NCBI GenBank assembly: GCA_030040235.1
Contig: JASHUC010000406.1
Span: forward strand, 1 to 13,458
From: Gammaproteobacteria bacterium
Lineage (GTDB): Bacteria; Pseudomonadota; Gammaproteobacteria; Steroidobacterales; Steroidobacteraceae
DNA length: 13,458 nucleotides
Direction: 5' to 3'
Shown: one piece after another, positions 1-8,769 of the stretch
Numbering within the stretch: the first letter of the stretch is position 1
How the letters are laid out: every line of letters begins with the position of its first letter
Made by a program: the position numbers and the translations under genes
The notes under the pieces: generated by a model
The model's input: only the letters and a program-made list of their open reading frames with translations
The model's database searches: none
Told to the model about the DNA's origin: nothing

Positions 1-1
1 G

Positions 2-328
2 AAGCAGATCACGGCGCTGCGCGCCAGGGGTTCCGATCCCTTCAAGTCCCACGACGTCGATTTTTTCTTCGGGTTGCCGAGCTCGGCGGCTTGCCAGGCG
101 GTGCGCAGCCAGCTCGAGCTCGAGGGATTTCGCGTGGACGCCAAGCCCGTCCCGGAGGCGGTCGATCAGGTGTTCAGCCTGCACGCCTCCAAGTCGATGC
201 GGCTCTCCGTGCCGGACATGCAGGACCTGAGCCGCCGCTTCCTCGAGCTCGCGCGCACGCACGGCGGGCGCTACGACGGATGGACCGCGGGCATCGTGCC
301 GCAGCCTGCGGATCGGCCGCCGCAGTGA
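2..328 (+). CDS. RraB-like ribonuclease E inhibitor domain protein (5' end cut off)
   Basis: The reading frame is open from base 2 and ends at TGA 326-328, giving 108 residues whose true start lies left of the window. The visible part resembles the RraB fold (regulator of RNase E activity B): a GSDP motif near the start, an acidic Asp-Phe-Phe-Phe strand, a helix ending in a 'GFRVD' turn, a beta strand, and the C-terminal 'GGRYDGWTAGI' that matches the YDGW signature of RraB proteins. RraB is known to bind the C-terminal scaffold of RNase E and modulate mRNA decay in the cytoplasm. The internal TTG at 74 is not a plausible start because the conserved GSDP and DVDFFF segments lie upstream. The gene converges on gpmA with 13 bases between the two stop codons and no clear terminator. 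The family call is by motif only. A generic RraB-domain protein that does not act on RNase E is possible. Confidence 0.75.
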   Translation, partial: KQITALRARGSDPFKSHDVDFFFGLPSSAACQAVRSQLELEGFRVDAKPVPEAVDQVFSLHASKSMRLSVPDMQDLSRRFLELARTHGGRYDGWTAGIVPQPADRPPQ

Positions 329-341
329 GTCGTGCCGCCTC

Positions 342-1091
342 TTAGCGCTTCTCCGTCTGGCGCTTGACCGCCTCGGCAGCGGCGGCGATGGCGGCAGGAT
401 CCCCGAGGTAGCCTCTGGCGCGCGGCTCGAGCTCTGCGTCGAGCTCGTAGAGAAGGGGGACGCCCGTTGGAATGTTGAGCTCGACGATGTCGGATTCGGA
501 CACCTCATCGAGCATCTTCACGATGGCCCGCAGGCTGTTGCCGTGTGCGACCACGAGCACGTTCCGGCCCGCGCGCAGGCCGGGGGCGATGTGCTCGCGC
601 CAGTACGGCAGGACGCGCGCGAGCGTGTCCTTCAGAGACTCCGTGGCCGGGAGCTGCGCCGGATCGAGCTCGGCGTAGCGTGGATCGAATCGCGGATGAC
701 GCCGGTCGTCCAGTGCGAGCGGCGGCGGCGGCACATCGTAGCTGCGCCGCCAGATCTTCACCTGGGCTTCGCCGTGCCGCTCGACCGTCTCGCGCTTGTC
801 GAGCCCCTGCAGCGCGCCGTAGTGCCGTTCGTTCAGGCGCCACGAGCGCTCGACCGGGATCCACATGCGGTCGAGCTCATCGAGCATGATCCACAGTGTG
901 CGGATCGCGCGCTTCAGCACCGAGGTGTGCGCCACGTTGACGGCGAGTCCCGCGGCGATGAGCTGCCGGGCAGCGCTCCGCGCTTCGGCGTGTCCGGCCT
1001 CGGAGAGATCCACGTCCGTCCAGCCGGTGAACAGATTCTCCACGTTCCAGATGCTCTGGCCGTGGCGCACCAGGATCAGCTTCCCGATCAT
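342..1091 (-). CDS. gpmA: 2,3-bisphosphoglycerate-dependent phosphoglycerate mutase
   Basis: This 249-residue protein interconverts 3- and 2-phosphoglycerate in glycolysis and gluconeogenesis. It closely matches the dPGM family: the N-terminal '[10 protein letters not shown]' places the phospho-accepting histidine at His10 with Arg9. '[11 protein letters not shown]' supplies Arg61, '[10 protein letters not shown]' supplies the acid/base Glu88, and '[12 protein letters not shown]' supplies the second catalytic His183. The length is that of the usual 230-250 residue enzyme. The ATG at 1091 is chosen because the family starts almost directly with this strand. The frame stays open upstream to 1799 only as a shadow of the glutamate dehydrogenase gene. 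A short AGGA lies just ahead of the ATG. The gene follows the glutamate dehydrogenase stop by 14 bases on the same strand, so cotranscription is likely. No terminator-like hairpin with a T-run is seen after the stop. Confidence 0.95.
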   Translation of the reverse strand: MIGKLILVRHGQSIWNVENLFTGWTDVDLSEAGHAEARSAARQLIAAGLAVNVAHTSVLKRAIRTLWIMLDELDRMWIPVERSWRLNERHYGALQGLDKRETVERHGEAQVKIWRRSYDVPPPPLALDDRRHPRFDPRYAELDPAQLPATESLKDTLARVLPYWREHIAPGLRAGRNVLVVAHGNSLRAIVKMLDEVSESDIVELNIPTGVPLLYELDAELEPRARGYLGDPAAIAAAAEAVKRQTEKR

Positions 1092-1105
1092 CGTCCTATT
1101 GTGTC

Positions 1106-4100
1106 TTACTCGGTGAGCTTGCGCACGGACTCGAGTCCCACCGATAGCGTGGCGAAGTCGGCGCTCCCGGCAGCGCGCATCTCGGCGAGCACCCGCTGCC
1201 AGTGCTCGAGCTTCTTGCCGGCCGAGGCCTCCCACGCCGCGACGCGTGCCGCCGCAGTGCGCGGTCCGCGCCGCCCGCCGAGCAGCTGCTCGGCGATGCG
1301 CCGGTGAGCGCTGTAGATGCCGTAGCGCAGCTCCGTGCGCGCGGTCGCCTGCCAGGGGCCCTCGACGGGAAGCTGCTCGACCTGATCGCGCAGCCAGTCG
1401 ATACCCGTTCGGGCGCCCACCGCGAAATACGCGTGTGCGGCCTCGAGGGCGGAGGCGCGGCACGCGGCGGCGAGCTCGACCAGGTCGAGCGCCGAGTTGA
1501 GCGGATCGAGGCTCGCGACCCGGTCGGCGAGCTCGGCGGGGGCGCCGGCGGTCGCGAACTGACGGCGCGTCGCATCGAAGCGCTGGCGCCAGATACCGGT
1601 GAGAGCGCCGGCGATGTGCTGAGCGAGCTCGCGAACGCCGCTGCGCAGCTCGGCGACGGCGCGATCGATCTTGAGCTCTCCGCGCCGTGTGCCGAGCAGC
1701 CAATACGTCATGTGCCGCAGCAGCCGGCTCGTCTCGTACATCATGGTGTACTGCAGCTTCGCGGGGGCGCGATTGTCGAGCGCCTCGATCTGCGCCCACA
1801 GCGCGCGCATGTCGAAGATCTCACGCGCCGCGGTGTAGGCGCGCGCGATGCGCGCGGGCTCGGCGCCGGTGTCCTCCTGGGCGCGCAGCACGAAGACCGG
1901 GCCCATGCGATTGATGAGACTGTTGGTCGTCGCGGTGGCGATGATCTCGCGCCGCAGCCGGTGGTGCGGGATTGCCGTGCCGAAGCGCCGCCGGACCGGC
2001 GGCGGGAAATACCGCTCGAGCTCGTGCGAGAGATAGGGATCCTCCGGAACGTCCGAGTCGCGCAGGTGACGGCTCAGCCAGATCTTGCTGTAGGACAGCA
2101 CGACCGCGAGCTCCGGGCGCGTGAGTCCGATGCCCCGCTTGCGACGGTCGGCGAGCTCCTCGTCCTCGGGCAGGAACTCGATCGCGCGGTTGAGGTCGCC
2201 GGTGCGCTCGAGCGAGCGCATGAGATGCTGATACTCGGCGAGCCGCGTCGCCGAGTGCAGCTCGAGCGTCGAGAGGGCCTGGCTTTGCAGGTAGTTGTTG
2301 CGCAGCACGAGCTGCGCTACCTCATCGGTCATGCTCGCGAGCAGGCGCCGGCGGCTCGACTCGCGCAACCGTCCGGCCTGCACCTCGGGATTGAGGAGGA
2401 TCTTGATGTTGACCTCGACGTCCGAGGTGTTCACGCCGGCCGAGTTGTCGATGAAATCGGTGTTGAGCCGCCCGCCGCGCAGCGCGTACTCGATGCGTCC
2501 GCGCTGCGAGAGCCCGAGATTGCCGCCTTCGCCGACCACTTTCGCACCGAGCTCCGCGCCGTTCACCCGCACGCCGTCGTTGGTGCGGTCGCCGATCTCG
2601 AGCTGCGACTCGCTCGCGGCCTTCACGTACGTGCCGATGCCGCCGTTCCACAGAAGATCGACCGGCATCTTCAGGATCGCGCGGATGACCTCCTGGGGCG
2701 TCGCCGCGGGGGCGCTGATGGCGAGCATGGCCTGCGTCTCACGCGAGAGCGCGATCGATTTGGCGGAGCGAGCATAAATGCCACCGCCCCGTGAGATCAC
2801 GCGCCGCTCGTAGTCGTCCCACGAGGAGCGCGGCAGCGCGAACAGCCGCGCACGCTCGGCGAAGGATCGCCGCGCATCGGGCGCGGGGTCGAGGAAGATA
2901 TGCTGATGGTTGAAGGCGGCCTTCAGCAGGATGTGACGCGAAAGCAGCATGCCGTTGCCGAACACATCGCCCGACATGTCGCCGATGCCCGCGACCGTGA
3001 AGTCGGTGCGCTGGATGTCCAGGCCGAGCTCGCGGAAATGCCGCTTGACGCACTCCCAGGCGCCGCGCGCCGTGATGCCCATCTCCTTGTGGTCATAGCC
3101 GGCCGAGCCGCCGGAGGCGAACGCATCTCCCAGCCAGTAGCGGTATTCGGCGGAGATCGCGTTCGCGATGTCGGAGAAGGCGGCCGTGCCCTTGTCCGCC
3201 GCCACGACCAGGTACACATCCGCACCGTCACGGCGCAGGACCAGCGGGGGAGGGACCACTTCGCCGCGCACGATGTTGTCGGTGAGATCGAGCAATCCTC
3301 GCATGAACGTTCGATAGCACTCGATGACCTCGCGCTGCAGCTCCGCGGGCGCGGCGGGTGGGCGCTTCACGACGAAGCCTCCCTTGGCGCCCATGGGCAC
3401 GATGACCGTGTTCTTGACGTTCTGCGCCTTCATGAGCCCGAGGATCTCGGTGCGGAAGTCCTCGCGGCGGTCGGACCAGCGGATGCCGCCGCGGGCGACG
3501 TACGCCATACGCAGATGCACCGCCTCGACGCGCGGGCTGTACACGAAGATCTCGAACTTCGGTCGCGGCAGGGGCAGGTCCGGGATGCGTTGCGGGTCGA
3601 GCTTTACCGCCAGATACGGTTTGGCCGTTCCGTAGGCGTCACGCTGATAGAAATTGGTGCGGATGCTCGCCGTGATGACGTTGAGGTAGGCGCGCAGGAT
3701 CCGGTCCTCATCGAGGCTCCGCACCGCATCGAGTCCGCGGCGGATGGCGGCGAGCAGCCGCTCGGGACGCGGGCGCGCGTCCGGCTTCGGTTCGAGCTGT
3801 GCCGCGAACAAGCGGAACAGGTTGCGCGCGATGCCCGGATTGCTCGCGAGCACGCGCTCCATGTAGGCCTGACTGAAAGGGATTCCCGTCTGCAGCAGAT
3901 AGCGGCAATAGGCGCGCAGCACCACGATCTCGCCCACTGCGAGGCCGGCGCCGAGCAGCAATCGGTTGAACCCGTCGTTCTCGACATCGCCGCACCATAC
4001 GGCGATGAACCCTGCGCGAAACAGCGCATCGATGCGCTCGATATCGATGCGTCCTCCGTCGCGATGCTCGAGCTCGAAGTCCTGAATCCAGGCGGCACGC

Positions 4101-5947
4101 CCTTCGGCCCAGGCGAGCTCGTAGGGGCGCTCTGCAATCACACGCAGGCCGAAATTCTCCATCATCGGCAGGATGTCCGAGATCGGGACCGGGTCACCGA
4201 GCTTGACCACCTTGAGGTGCACGCGCTCCGGGATCTGGCGCTCGGGTCGATGCAGGCTCAGGCGCAGCTGGCGCGGCTCGCGCTCGAGCGCCTGCAGATC
4301 GGCGATATCGGCGAGCGCGGCGCGCGGCTGCACGTCATCGGTGTACGCCGCCGGCAACATGCGCGTGTAGCGCTCGGTCACGGCGAGCGCCGCGGCCTCG
4401 TCCACCCGCGTTGCGAGCTCCTCGCGCAGTCGATCGGCCCACGTGGTGGCAGCGGCAGCGATCAACCGCTCGATGCGGCTCACATCGATCCCGCGCCGCA
4501 CGGGAGGCGCGGTGCGTACCACCACGTGCAGCCGCGCGAGGGTCGACTCGGACAGCTGCACCTGGGCTTCCACCTCGCGTCCGCCGAGCTCGGCGCGCAG
4601 GATCGATTCGATCCGGCCGCGCACGTCGGTGTTGTAGCGGTCCCGTGGCACATACACGAGGCAGGAGTAGAACCGCTCGAACTGGTCGCGGCGCAGGAAC
4701 AGCCGCACGAGCGCACGCTCGTAGAGATTCACCGTGCCGCGCACGATGTGCACGAGCTCGGCCGCCGATGCCTGGAACAGCTCATCGCGTGGGAAGGTCT
4801 CGAGCGCGTTCAGCACCGCCTTGGCGTCGTGGCTGTCTGCGGCGAGCCCGAAACGCTTGACCACCTCGGCGATCTTGCCGCTCAGCACCGGAATATCGCG
4901 CGGGCTGCGGGCGTACACCGAGGAGGTCCAGAGCCCGAGAAAGCGATGCTCGCCGTGCACCGCGCCCGAGGAATCGAAGGTCTTGATGCCGATGTAGTCG
5001 AGATAGGTGGCCCGATGCACCGTCGCGACGGAGTTCGCCTTGGTGATCATGAGGAGACTCGCCGCCCGGGCGTGCTTGCGCAGCTCGCCCGTGAGCGGCG
5101 TCGATCCGGGCGCGGGTACTCCGTGGCGCGGCGTGCGCAGAATTCCGAGCCCCGAGGCGCGCGCAGGCACGAGCAGATCGCGGGCGCGGCCGCGCCGCAG
5201 CCGGTAATACCGGTAACCGAGGAAGGTGAAGTGGTTGTCGTCCATCCACTCGAGGAGCGATCTCGCCTGGTGGATCTCGCCGCGTGGCACCGGCGCGTGC
5301 CCGAGCTCGTGTGCGACCGCGCGCGCGCGCGCGCCCATGGCGCTCCAGTCCGCAACGGCCGCGCGCACGTCATCGAGCGTTGCGAGCAGCCGGCGCTCGA
5401 GCTCGACGAGGCGCTCGCGATCGAGCTGCCGGTCGATCTCGAGGAGCTGCCAGGATTCCCACGGCTTGCCGGCCGCGCGCTCGCGCGGGGCGCCGGCCAG
5501 CTCCGGAGCGGCGAGCGCCACGCGCGTGAGCCTCCCATCGCGGTCGCGCTCGACCGCGAGCACCGGATGCGCGATGAAATGCACTCCGATCGAGGCCCGG
5601 CTGAACACGATGCCGAGCGAGTCGACCAGGAACGGCATGTCACGCGTGACGACGAGCACGAGGGTGTGAGGCGACGTGAAGCCCTCGCGGTCGATGCTCG
5701 GCGAGAACACCCGCACGAGCGGCCGGTTGCGCGGCCGGCTGCGCCCGAAGTCCAGATGGTGCAGCGCTGCGGCTGCGAGGTAGCCGGGGTCGCGGGCGGC
5801 GAGATCGTCCTCGGCGACGCCGTGGAAGTAGGCGCGCAGGAACGGCTCGGCGAGCGGCGGCAGACGCCGCGGGCGTGCGCCGTGGCGCGCCGCGAGTACG
5901 ATTTTCTCGATCAGGCGAACTCGGGCGGCCGGGATGTCGGTGCTCAT
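1106..5947 (-). CDS. gdhB: NAD-dependent glutamate dehydrogenase, large GDH180-type
   Basis: This 1,613-residue cytoplasmic enzyme oxidatively deaminates glutamate to 2-oxoglutarate and ammonium with NAD+. The length fits the about 1,600-residue GDH180 class of proteobacteria and actinobacteria, not the 450-residue hexameric enzymes. A long N-terminal half, of the kind with ACT-like regulatory modules in the family, precedes the catalytic region. '[11 protein letters not shown]' near residue 850 carries the substrate-binding lysines. It is followed by '[15 protein letters not shown]' near 960, the nucleotide-fold segment '[15 protein letters not shown]' near 990, '[13 protein letters not shown]' near 1105, and '[19 protein letters not shown]' plus '[15 protein letters not shown]' near 1140-1170. 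The frame is intact. I chose the ATG at 5947. An in-frame GTG at 5980 would add 11 residues but sits inside a hairpin-forming repeat. Neither start has a good Shine-Dalgarno sequence. Its role here is probably to recycle glutamate from amino-acid transamination. Confidence 0.95.
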   Translation of the reverse strand: MSTDIPAARVRLIEKIVLAARHGARPRRLPPLAEPFLRAYFHGVAEDDLAARDPGYLAAAALHHLDFGRSRPRNRPLVRVFSPSIDREGFTSPHTLVLVVTRDMPFLVDSLGIVFSRASIGVHFIAHPVLAVERDRDGRLTRVALAAPELAGAPRERAAGKPWESWQLLEIDRQLDRERLVELERRLLATLDDVRAAVADWSAMGARARAVAHELGHAPVPRGEIHQARSLLEWMDDNHFTFLGYRYYRLRRGRARDLLVPARASGLGILRTPRHGVPAPGSTPLTGELRKHARAASLLMITKANSVATVHRATYLDYIGIKTFDSSGAVHGEHRFLGLWTSSVYARSPRDIPVLSGKIAEVVKRFGLAADSHDAKAVLNALETFPRDELFQASAAELVHIVRGTVNLYERALVRLFLRRDQFERFYSCLVYVPRDRYNTDVRGRIESILRAELGGREVEAQVQLSESTLARLHVVVRTAPPVRRGIDVSRIERLIAAAATTWADRLREELATRVDEAAALAVTERYTRMLPAAYTDDVQPRAALADIADLQALEREPRQLRLSLHRPERQIPERVHLKVVKLGDPVPISDILPMMENFGLRVIAERPYELAWAEGRAAWIQDFELEHRDGGRIDIERIDALFRAGFIAVWCGDVENDGFNRLLLGAGLAVGEIVVLRAYCRYLLQTGIPFSQAYMERVLASNPGIARNLFRLFAAQLEPKPDARPRPERLLAAIRRGLDAVRSLDEDRILRAYLNVITASIRTNFYQRDAYGTAKPYLAVKLDPQRIPDLPLPRPKFEIFVYSPRVEAVHLRMAYVARGGIRWSDRREDFRTEILGLMKAQNVKNTVIVPMGAKGGFVVKRPPAAPAELQREVIECYRTFMRGLLDLTDNIVRGEVVPPPLVLRRDGADVYLVVAADKGTAAFSDIANAISAEYRYWLGDAFASGGSAGYDHKEMGITARGAWECVKRHFRELGLDIQRTDFTVAGIGDMSGDVFGNGMLLSRHILLKAAFNHQHIFLDPAPDARRSFAERARLFALPRSSWDDYERRVISRGGGIYARSAKSIALSRETQAMLAISAPAATPQEVIRAILKMPVDLLWNGGIGTYVKAASESQLEIGDRTNDGVRVNGAELGAKVVGEGGNLGLSQRGRIEYALRGGRLNTDFIDNSAGVNTSDVEVNIKILLNPEVQAGRLRESSRRRLLASMTDEVAQLVLRNNYLQSQALSTLELHSATRLAEYQHLMRSLERTGDLNRAIEFLPEDEELADRRKRGIGLTRPELAVVLSYSKIWLSRHLRDSDVPEDPYLSHELERYFPPPVRRRFGTAIPHHRLRREIIATATTNSLINRMGPVFVLRAQEDTGAEPARIARAYTAAREIFDMRALWAQIEALDNRAPAKLQYTMMYETSRLLRHMTYWLLGTRRGELKIDRAVAELRSGVRELAQHIAGALTGIWRQRFDATRRQFATAGAPAELADRVASLDPLNSALDLVELAAACRASALEAAHAYFAVGARTGIDWLRDQVEQLPVEGPWQATARTELRYGIYSAHRRIAEQLLGGRRGPRTAAARVAAWEASAGKKLEHWQRVLAEMRAAGSADFATLSVGLESVRKLTE
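5318..5332. repeat. Alternating CG tract inside the glutamate dehydrogenase gene
   Basis: Fifteen bases of uninterrupted alternating C and G (seven and a half CG units) lie in the N-terminal part of the glutamate dehydrogenase gene, where they encode an Arg-Ala-Arg-Ala stretch near residues 205-210. The frame is intact across it in this sequence. Such tracts are prone to slippage and can adopt Z-form DNA. No function is implied. Confidence 0.6.
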
Positions 5948-5976
5948 GCCGCGCGCGATTGTATACGCTGCTCGGA

Positions 5977-6006
5977 GCACCTGACACAGGTCCCTTTAAC
6001 AGGTGC
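5977..6006. repeat. Nested inverted repeat between zapE and glutamate dehydrogenase
   Basis: The arms GCACCTG (5977-5983) and CAGGTGC (6000-6006) are perfect inverted copies separated by 16 bases. The left arm also folds by itself as ACCTG-ACA-CAGGT (5979-5991), so two mutually exclusive hairpins are possible. The element fills most of the 67-base gap between the zapE stop and the glutamate dehydrogenase start. It has no T-run on the minus strand, so it is not a typical intrinsic terminator. It looks like a short extragenic palindrome, possibly REP-like or an mRNA stability element. This class assignment is inference. Confidence 0.5.
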
Positions 6007-6014
6007 CAGGCGCT

Positions 6015-7118
6015 CTAAGGCAGGTGTCCGCGGGCGATGTACTCGGCGCTCTGCATCTCGGTGAGGCGGCTGGTGGTGCGGCGGAACTCCCGGACGAGCC
6101 GCTCGCCGCGATAGAGCTGCGCGGGAGGCACGGCGGCCGAGACGATCAGGTTCACGTTGTGGTCGTAGAGCTCATCGACCAGCGCGATGAAACGGCGGGC
6201 CTCGTCCTCGCGCGAGGGATCGAATACCGGCACGCCCTCGAGGATCACCGAGCCGAATTCGCGAGCGATCTCGATGTAGTCATCGGCACTGCGTGGCCCG
6301 GCGCACAATGCCGAGAAATCGAACCACACCACACCGTCGCTGCAACGGATCACCGGGATCGTGCGACCCTCGATCACGATCGCATCGCCCGCCGCTGCGT
6401 CGGCGCCGCCCAGCGCCCGGTAGAGCTCCGCGAGGCGCCGTGGAGTGTCCGGCGCACCGGAAGCGAGGTAGGTCCCCGCGCCCGTGAGCCGGCGCAACCG
6501 ATAGTCCGTTTGGCCTGCCACCTCGACCAGCTCCGTGCGGCGCTCGATCAGCTCGATCGCGGGCAGGAAGCGCTCCCGTTGCAGTCCGTCCTTGTACAGA
6601 TCGCGTGGGTGCACGTTGGAGGTCGCAACCAGGCAGACCCCGTGGCTCGCGAGACCGGCCAGCAATCCGCCGAGGATCATCGCATCGGCGATGTCGCTGA
6701 CCGAGAGCTCATCGAAGCACAGCACGCGCGTATCGCGCGCGATGCGCTCGGCCACGTGCGCGAGCGGGCTCTCGAGGTTCCTCGTCTCGCGCAGTGCAGC
6801 GTGCACCTCGTGCATGAAGCGGTGGAAGTGCGTGCGCCGCGCCTCCGGGAACGGGAGACTGCGGAAGAAAAGGTCCATGAGCCAGGTCTTGCCTCTTCCT
6901 ACGGCTCCCCACAGGTACACTCCGCGCTCGGGCTCCGTTCGGCTTGCTCGCCATCTCAAGCGGGAGCGGCTCCGCGCGCGCGCCGCGATCAACCGGTTGC
7001 GCAGATCATCGAGCCTGCCGACGGCGGCGAGCTGAGCAGGATCGGCTTGAAAGCCAGGCCCCGCGAGTTCGCGGGCATAGAGCTCGCGCAAATCGATCGC
7101 CGTTGCCTCGGCGCTCAT
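6015..7118 (-). CDS. zapE: ZapE/AFG1-family P-loop ATPase
   Basis: This 367-residue protein belongs to the AFG1-like ATPases. The bacterial member ZapE is a cell-division-associated ATPase that affects Z-ring stability, and related mitochondrial proteins act in quality control of respiratory complexes. A Walker A motif 'GAVGRGKT' is at residues 71-78 and a Walker B 'VLCFDE' at 132-137. These are followed by 'SDIADAMILGGL' and the sensor-like 'LVATSNVHPRDLYKDGLQR'. The C-terminal 'DELYDHN' and 'RTTSRLTEMQS' are typical of the family, and the length is close to E. coli ZapE (375). The ATG at 7118 directly abuts the TGA of the upstream ETF-QO gene (7119-7121) with no intervening base, so translational coupling is likely. 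An AGG lies about nine bases ahead. The ETF-QO neighbour gives a speculative respiratory link. The family call is firm, but the division role is transferred from E. coli. Confidence 0.93.
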   Translation of the reverse strand: MSAEATAIDLRELYARELAGPGFQADPAQLAAVGRLDDLRNRLIAARARSRSRLRWRASRTEPERGVYLWGAVGRGKTWLMDLFFRSLPFPEARRTHFHRFMHEVHAALRETRNLESPLAHVAERIARDTRVLCFDELSVSDIADAMILGGLLAGLASHGVCLVATSNVHPRDLYKDGLQRERFLPAIELIERRTELVEVAGQTDYRLRRLTGAGTYLASGAPDTPRRLAELYRALGGADAAAGDAIVIEGRTIPVIRCSDGVVWFDFSALCAGPRSADDYIEIAREFGSVILEGVPVFDPSREDEARRFIALVDELYDHNVNLIVSAAVPPAQLYRGERLVREFRRTTSRLTEMQSAEYIARGHLP

Positions 7119-8702
7119 TCAAAGCGCCTGATAATTGGGTCCGGAGCCGCCCTCGGGCGTGGTCCAGTCGATGATCTCGTAGGGATCCTTGATGTCGCAG
7201 GCCTTGCAGTGCACGCAATTGGCAGCGTTCACCTGCAGGCGCCTGCCGCCCGGTTCCTCGACCATCTCGTAGACGGCGGCCGGGCAAAACCTCTGGCAGG
7301 GATTGCCGAACTCCCTGGCGCAGCGGTCCACGCAGATGCTCGTATCGAGCACCTTGAGGTGCACGGGCTGGTTCTCATCATGGGAGGTCGCGGCGAAGAA
7401 CACCGAGGCGAGCCGATCGCGTGGCGGCAGCGTGCGCTCGATCCACCCACGGTCGGGCGAGGCATACTCCGCGAGCAGTTTGAGCCGCGCGTGATCGGGA
7501 GTGCGGTTCTTGAGCGTCCAGGGCGTACGCCCGCCGGTCGCCACTTCGAGCGCCGCATTGGCGATGCCGATCCACAGGCCATACTTGAATGCGGGCTTGA
7601 AGTTGCGCACCGCCTTGAGCTCGTGGCCGCCGTCGGATGCGCGCCAACGTGCATCGAACCCCGCGGGTGATCCGCTCGCCACGAGATGCTCGGCGGCGAG
7701 CATCCCGGAGCGGATGGCCTGGTGAATGCCCTTGATCTTCGGCACGTTCACCCCGCCGCCCGCATCTCCGATGAGCAGGGCGCCCGGCATCTCGAGCCGC
7801 GGGATCGACTGCCAGCCTCCCGCGGCGATGGTACGCGCGCCGCCGGCCACGATCTCGCCACCCTCGAGGAGTGGCTTGACGGCCGGGTGATGCTTGAACT
7901 GCTGGAAGGCCTCGAACGGCGAGAAGCGCGGGTCCTCGTAATCGAGTCCCGACACGAAACCCACGTACACCCGATCGTTGTCCAGATGATAGATGAAGCT
8001 GCCTCCGTAGGTGCGTGAGTCGAGCGGCCAGCCGAGAGTGTGCTGGATCAAGCCGGGCTCGACCCGCCCCTTCGGCAGCTGCCACAGCTCCTTCAACCCG
8101 AGGCCGTAGCTCTGGGGACAGGAGCGCGCATTGAGGCCGAATCGGCGTATCAGCTGCTTGGCGAGGCTGCCGCGCGCGCCCTCGGCAATGATCGTCGTTC
8201 GGGCGCGGATATCGGCGCCGGGCGAGTAGTTCGGTCCGTGCGCTCCGCTTTTCTCGACGCCCATGTCGCCCATGCGCACACCGGCGACCGATCCATCGGA
8301 ATCAAAGAGTGGTTCGGCCGCGGCGAATCCCGGGAAGACATCCACCCCGAGGCTCTCGGCCTTCTGCGCGAGCCACGGTGTGAGGAGCCCGAGAGAGATG
8401 ATGAAGTTGCCGCGATTGTGCAGCTGCGGCGGGATGGGCAGTGCGAGGCTCCGGGTGCGGGTGAGAAGCCGAAACTCATCGCGCTTTGCGGGCACGCAGA
8501 TGCCGGGCGGGCTCCGGCGCCACTCCGGCGCGAGCCTGTCGAGCGGTCCGGGCTCCATCACGGCTCCGGAGAGCGCGTGGGCGCCCACGGCGGAGGCCTT
8601 CTCCAGGACGCAGACGCTCGAGTCCGCCTGCAGCTGCTTCAACCGGATGGCACACGCGAGCCCCGCGGGACCCGCCCCGACGATCGCGAAGTCGTACTCC
8701 AT
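7119..8702 (-). CDS. Electron transfer flavoprotein-ubiquinone oxidoreductase
   Basis: This 527-residue membrane-associated flavoprotein passes electrons from ETF, reduced by acyl-CoA and related dehydrogenases, to ubiquinone. The N terminus shows the FAD dinucleotide fold 'DFAIVGAGPAG' with Gly9, Gly11 and Gly14. 'EKASAVGAHALSGAVMEP' and 'KGIHQAIRSGMLAAEHL' are family segments. The C-terminal ferredoxin-like domain holds 'RFCPAAVYE' (Cys473) and 'NCVHCKACDIKDP' (Cys496, Cys499, Cys502), the expected four ligands of one [4Fe-4S] cluster. Three further cysteines precede them (457, 461, 469). The ATG at 8702 is chosen because it starts right at the FAD fold and has a GGGA four bases ahead. A GTG at 8759 would add 19 residues and would shorten the gap to the carboxyltransferase stop to 10 bases. 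The family is usually 530-560 residues, so either start is possible. It ends flush with the zapE start. Confidence 0.93.
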   Translation of the reverse strand: MEYDFAIVGAGPAGLACAIRLKQLQADSSVCVLEKASAVGAHALSGAVMEPGPLDRLAPEWRRSPPGICVPAKRDEFRLLTRTRSLALPIPPQLHNRGNFIISLGLLTPWLAQKAESLGVDVFPGFAAAEPLFDSDGSVAGVRMGDMGVEKSGAHGPNYSPGADIRARTTIIAEGARGSLAKQLIRRFGLNARSCPQSYGLGLKELWQLPKGRVEPGLIQHTLGWPLDSRTYGGSFIYHLDNDRVYVGFVSGLDYEDPRFSPFEAFQQFKHHPAVKPLLEGGEIVAGGARTIAAGGWQSIPRLEMPGALLIGDAGGGVNVPKIKGIHQAIRSGMLAAEHLVASGSPAGFDARWRASDGGHELKAVRNFKPAFKYGLWIGIANAALEVATGGRTPWTLKNRTPDHARLKLLAEYASPDRGWIERTLPPRDRLASVFFAATSHDENQPVHLKVLDTSICVDRCAREFGNPCQRFCPAAVYEMVEEPGGRRLQVNAANCVHCKACDIKDPYEIIDWTTPEGGSGPNYQAL

Positions 8703-8769
8703 CACGTCCCGCGGCGGGACATCGGGGTGTGCGGAGGCGGGCGTTTCTTGGCTTGCCACGAGGCGCAGT

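Noticed and set aside
344..364. Inverted repeat AGCGC...GCGCT after the rraB-like stop as a terminator
   Set aside because: The stem is only five bases with an 11-base loop and no T-run follows. It lies inside the gpmA coding end.
1092..1799. N-terminal extension of gpmA by 236 codons
   Set aside because: The extension overlaps the glutamate dehydrogenase C terminus in another frame and is Arg/Ala-rich. Phosphoglycerate mutases begin at the LVRHG strand.
1202..2794. 530-codon plus-strand frame opposite the glutamate dehydrogenase 3' half
   Set aside because: The conserved catalytic motifs are on the minus strand, and this frame is low-complexity Arg/Ala/Leu/Glu sequence.
2900..6064. 1,054-codon open frame on the plus strand opposite glutamate dehydrogenase
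   Set aside because: It has no family-like motifs and is rich in Arg, His and Glu. It mirrors the well-conserved minus-strand enzyme. In GC-rich genes the codons whose complement reads as a stop (TTA, CTA, TCA) are rare, so long antisense frames arise by default.
6003..7670. 555-codon plus-strand frame opposite zapE and the ETF-QO 3' end
   Set aside because: It spans two clearly real minus-strand genes and their junction. The composition is shadow-like, with no recognisable domain.
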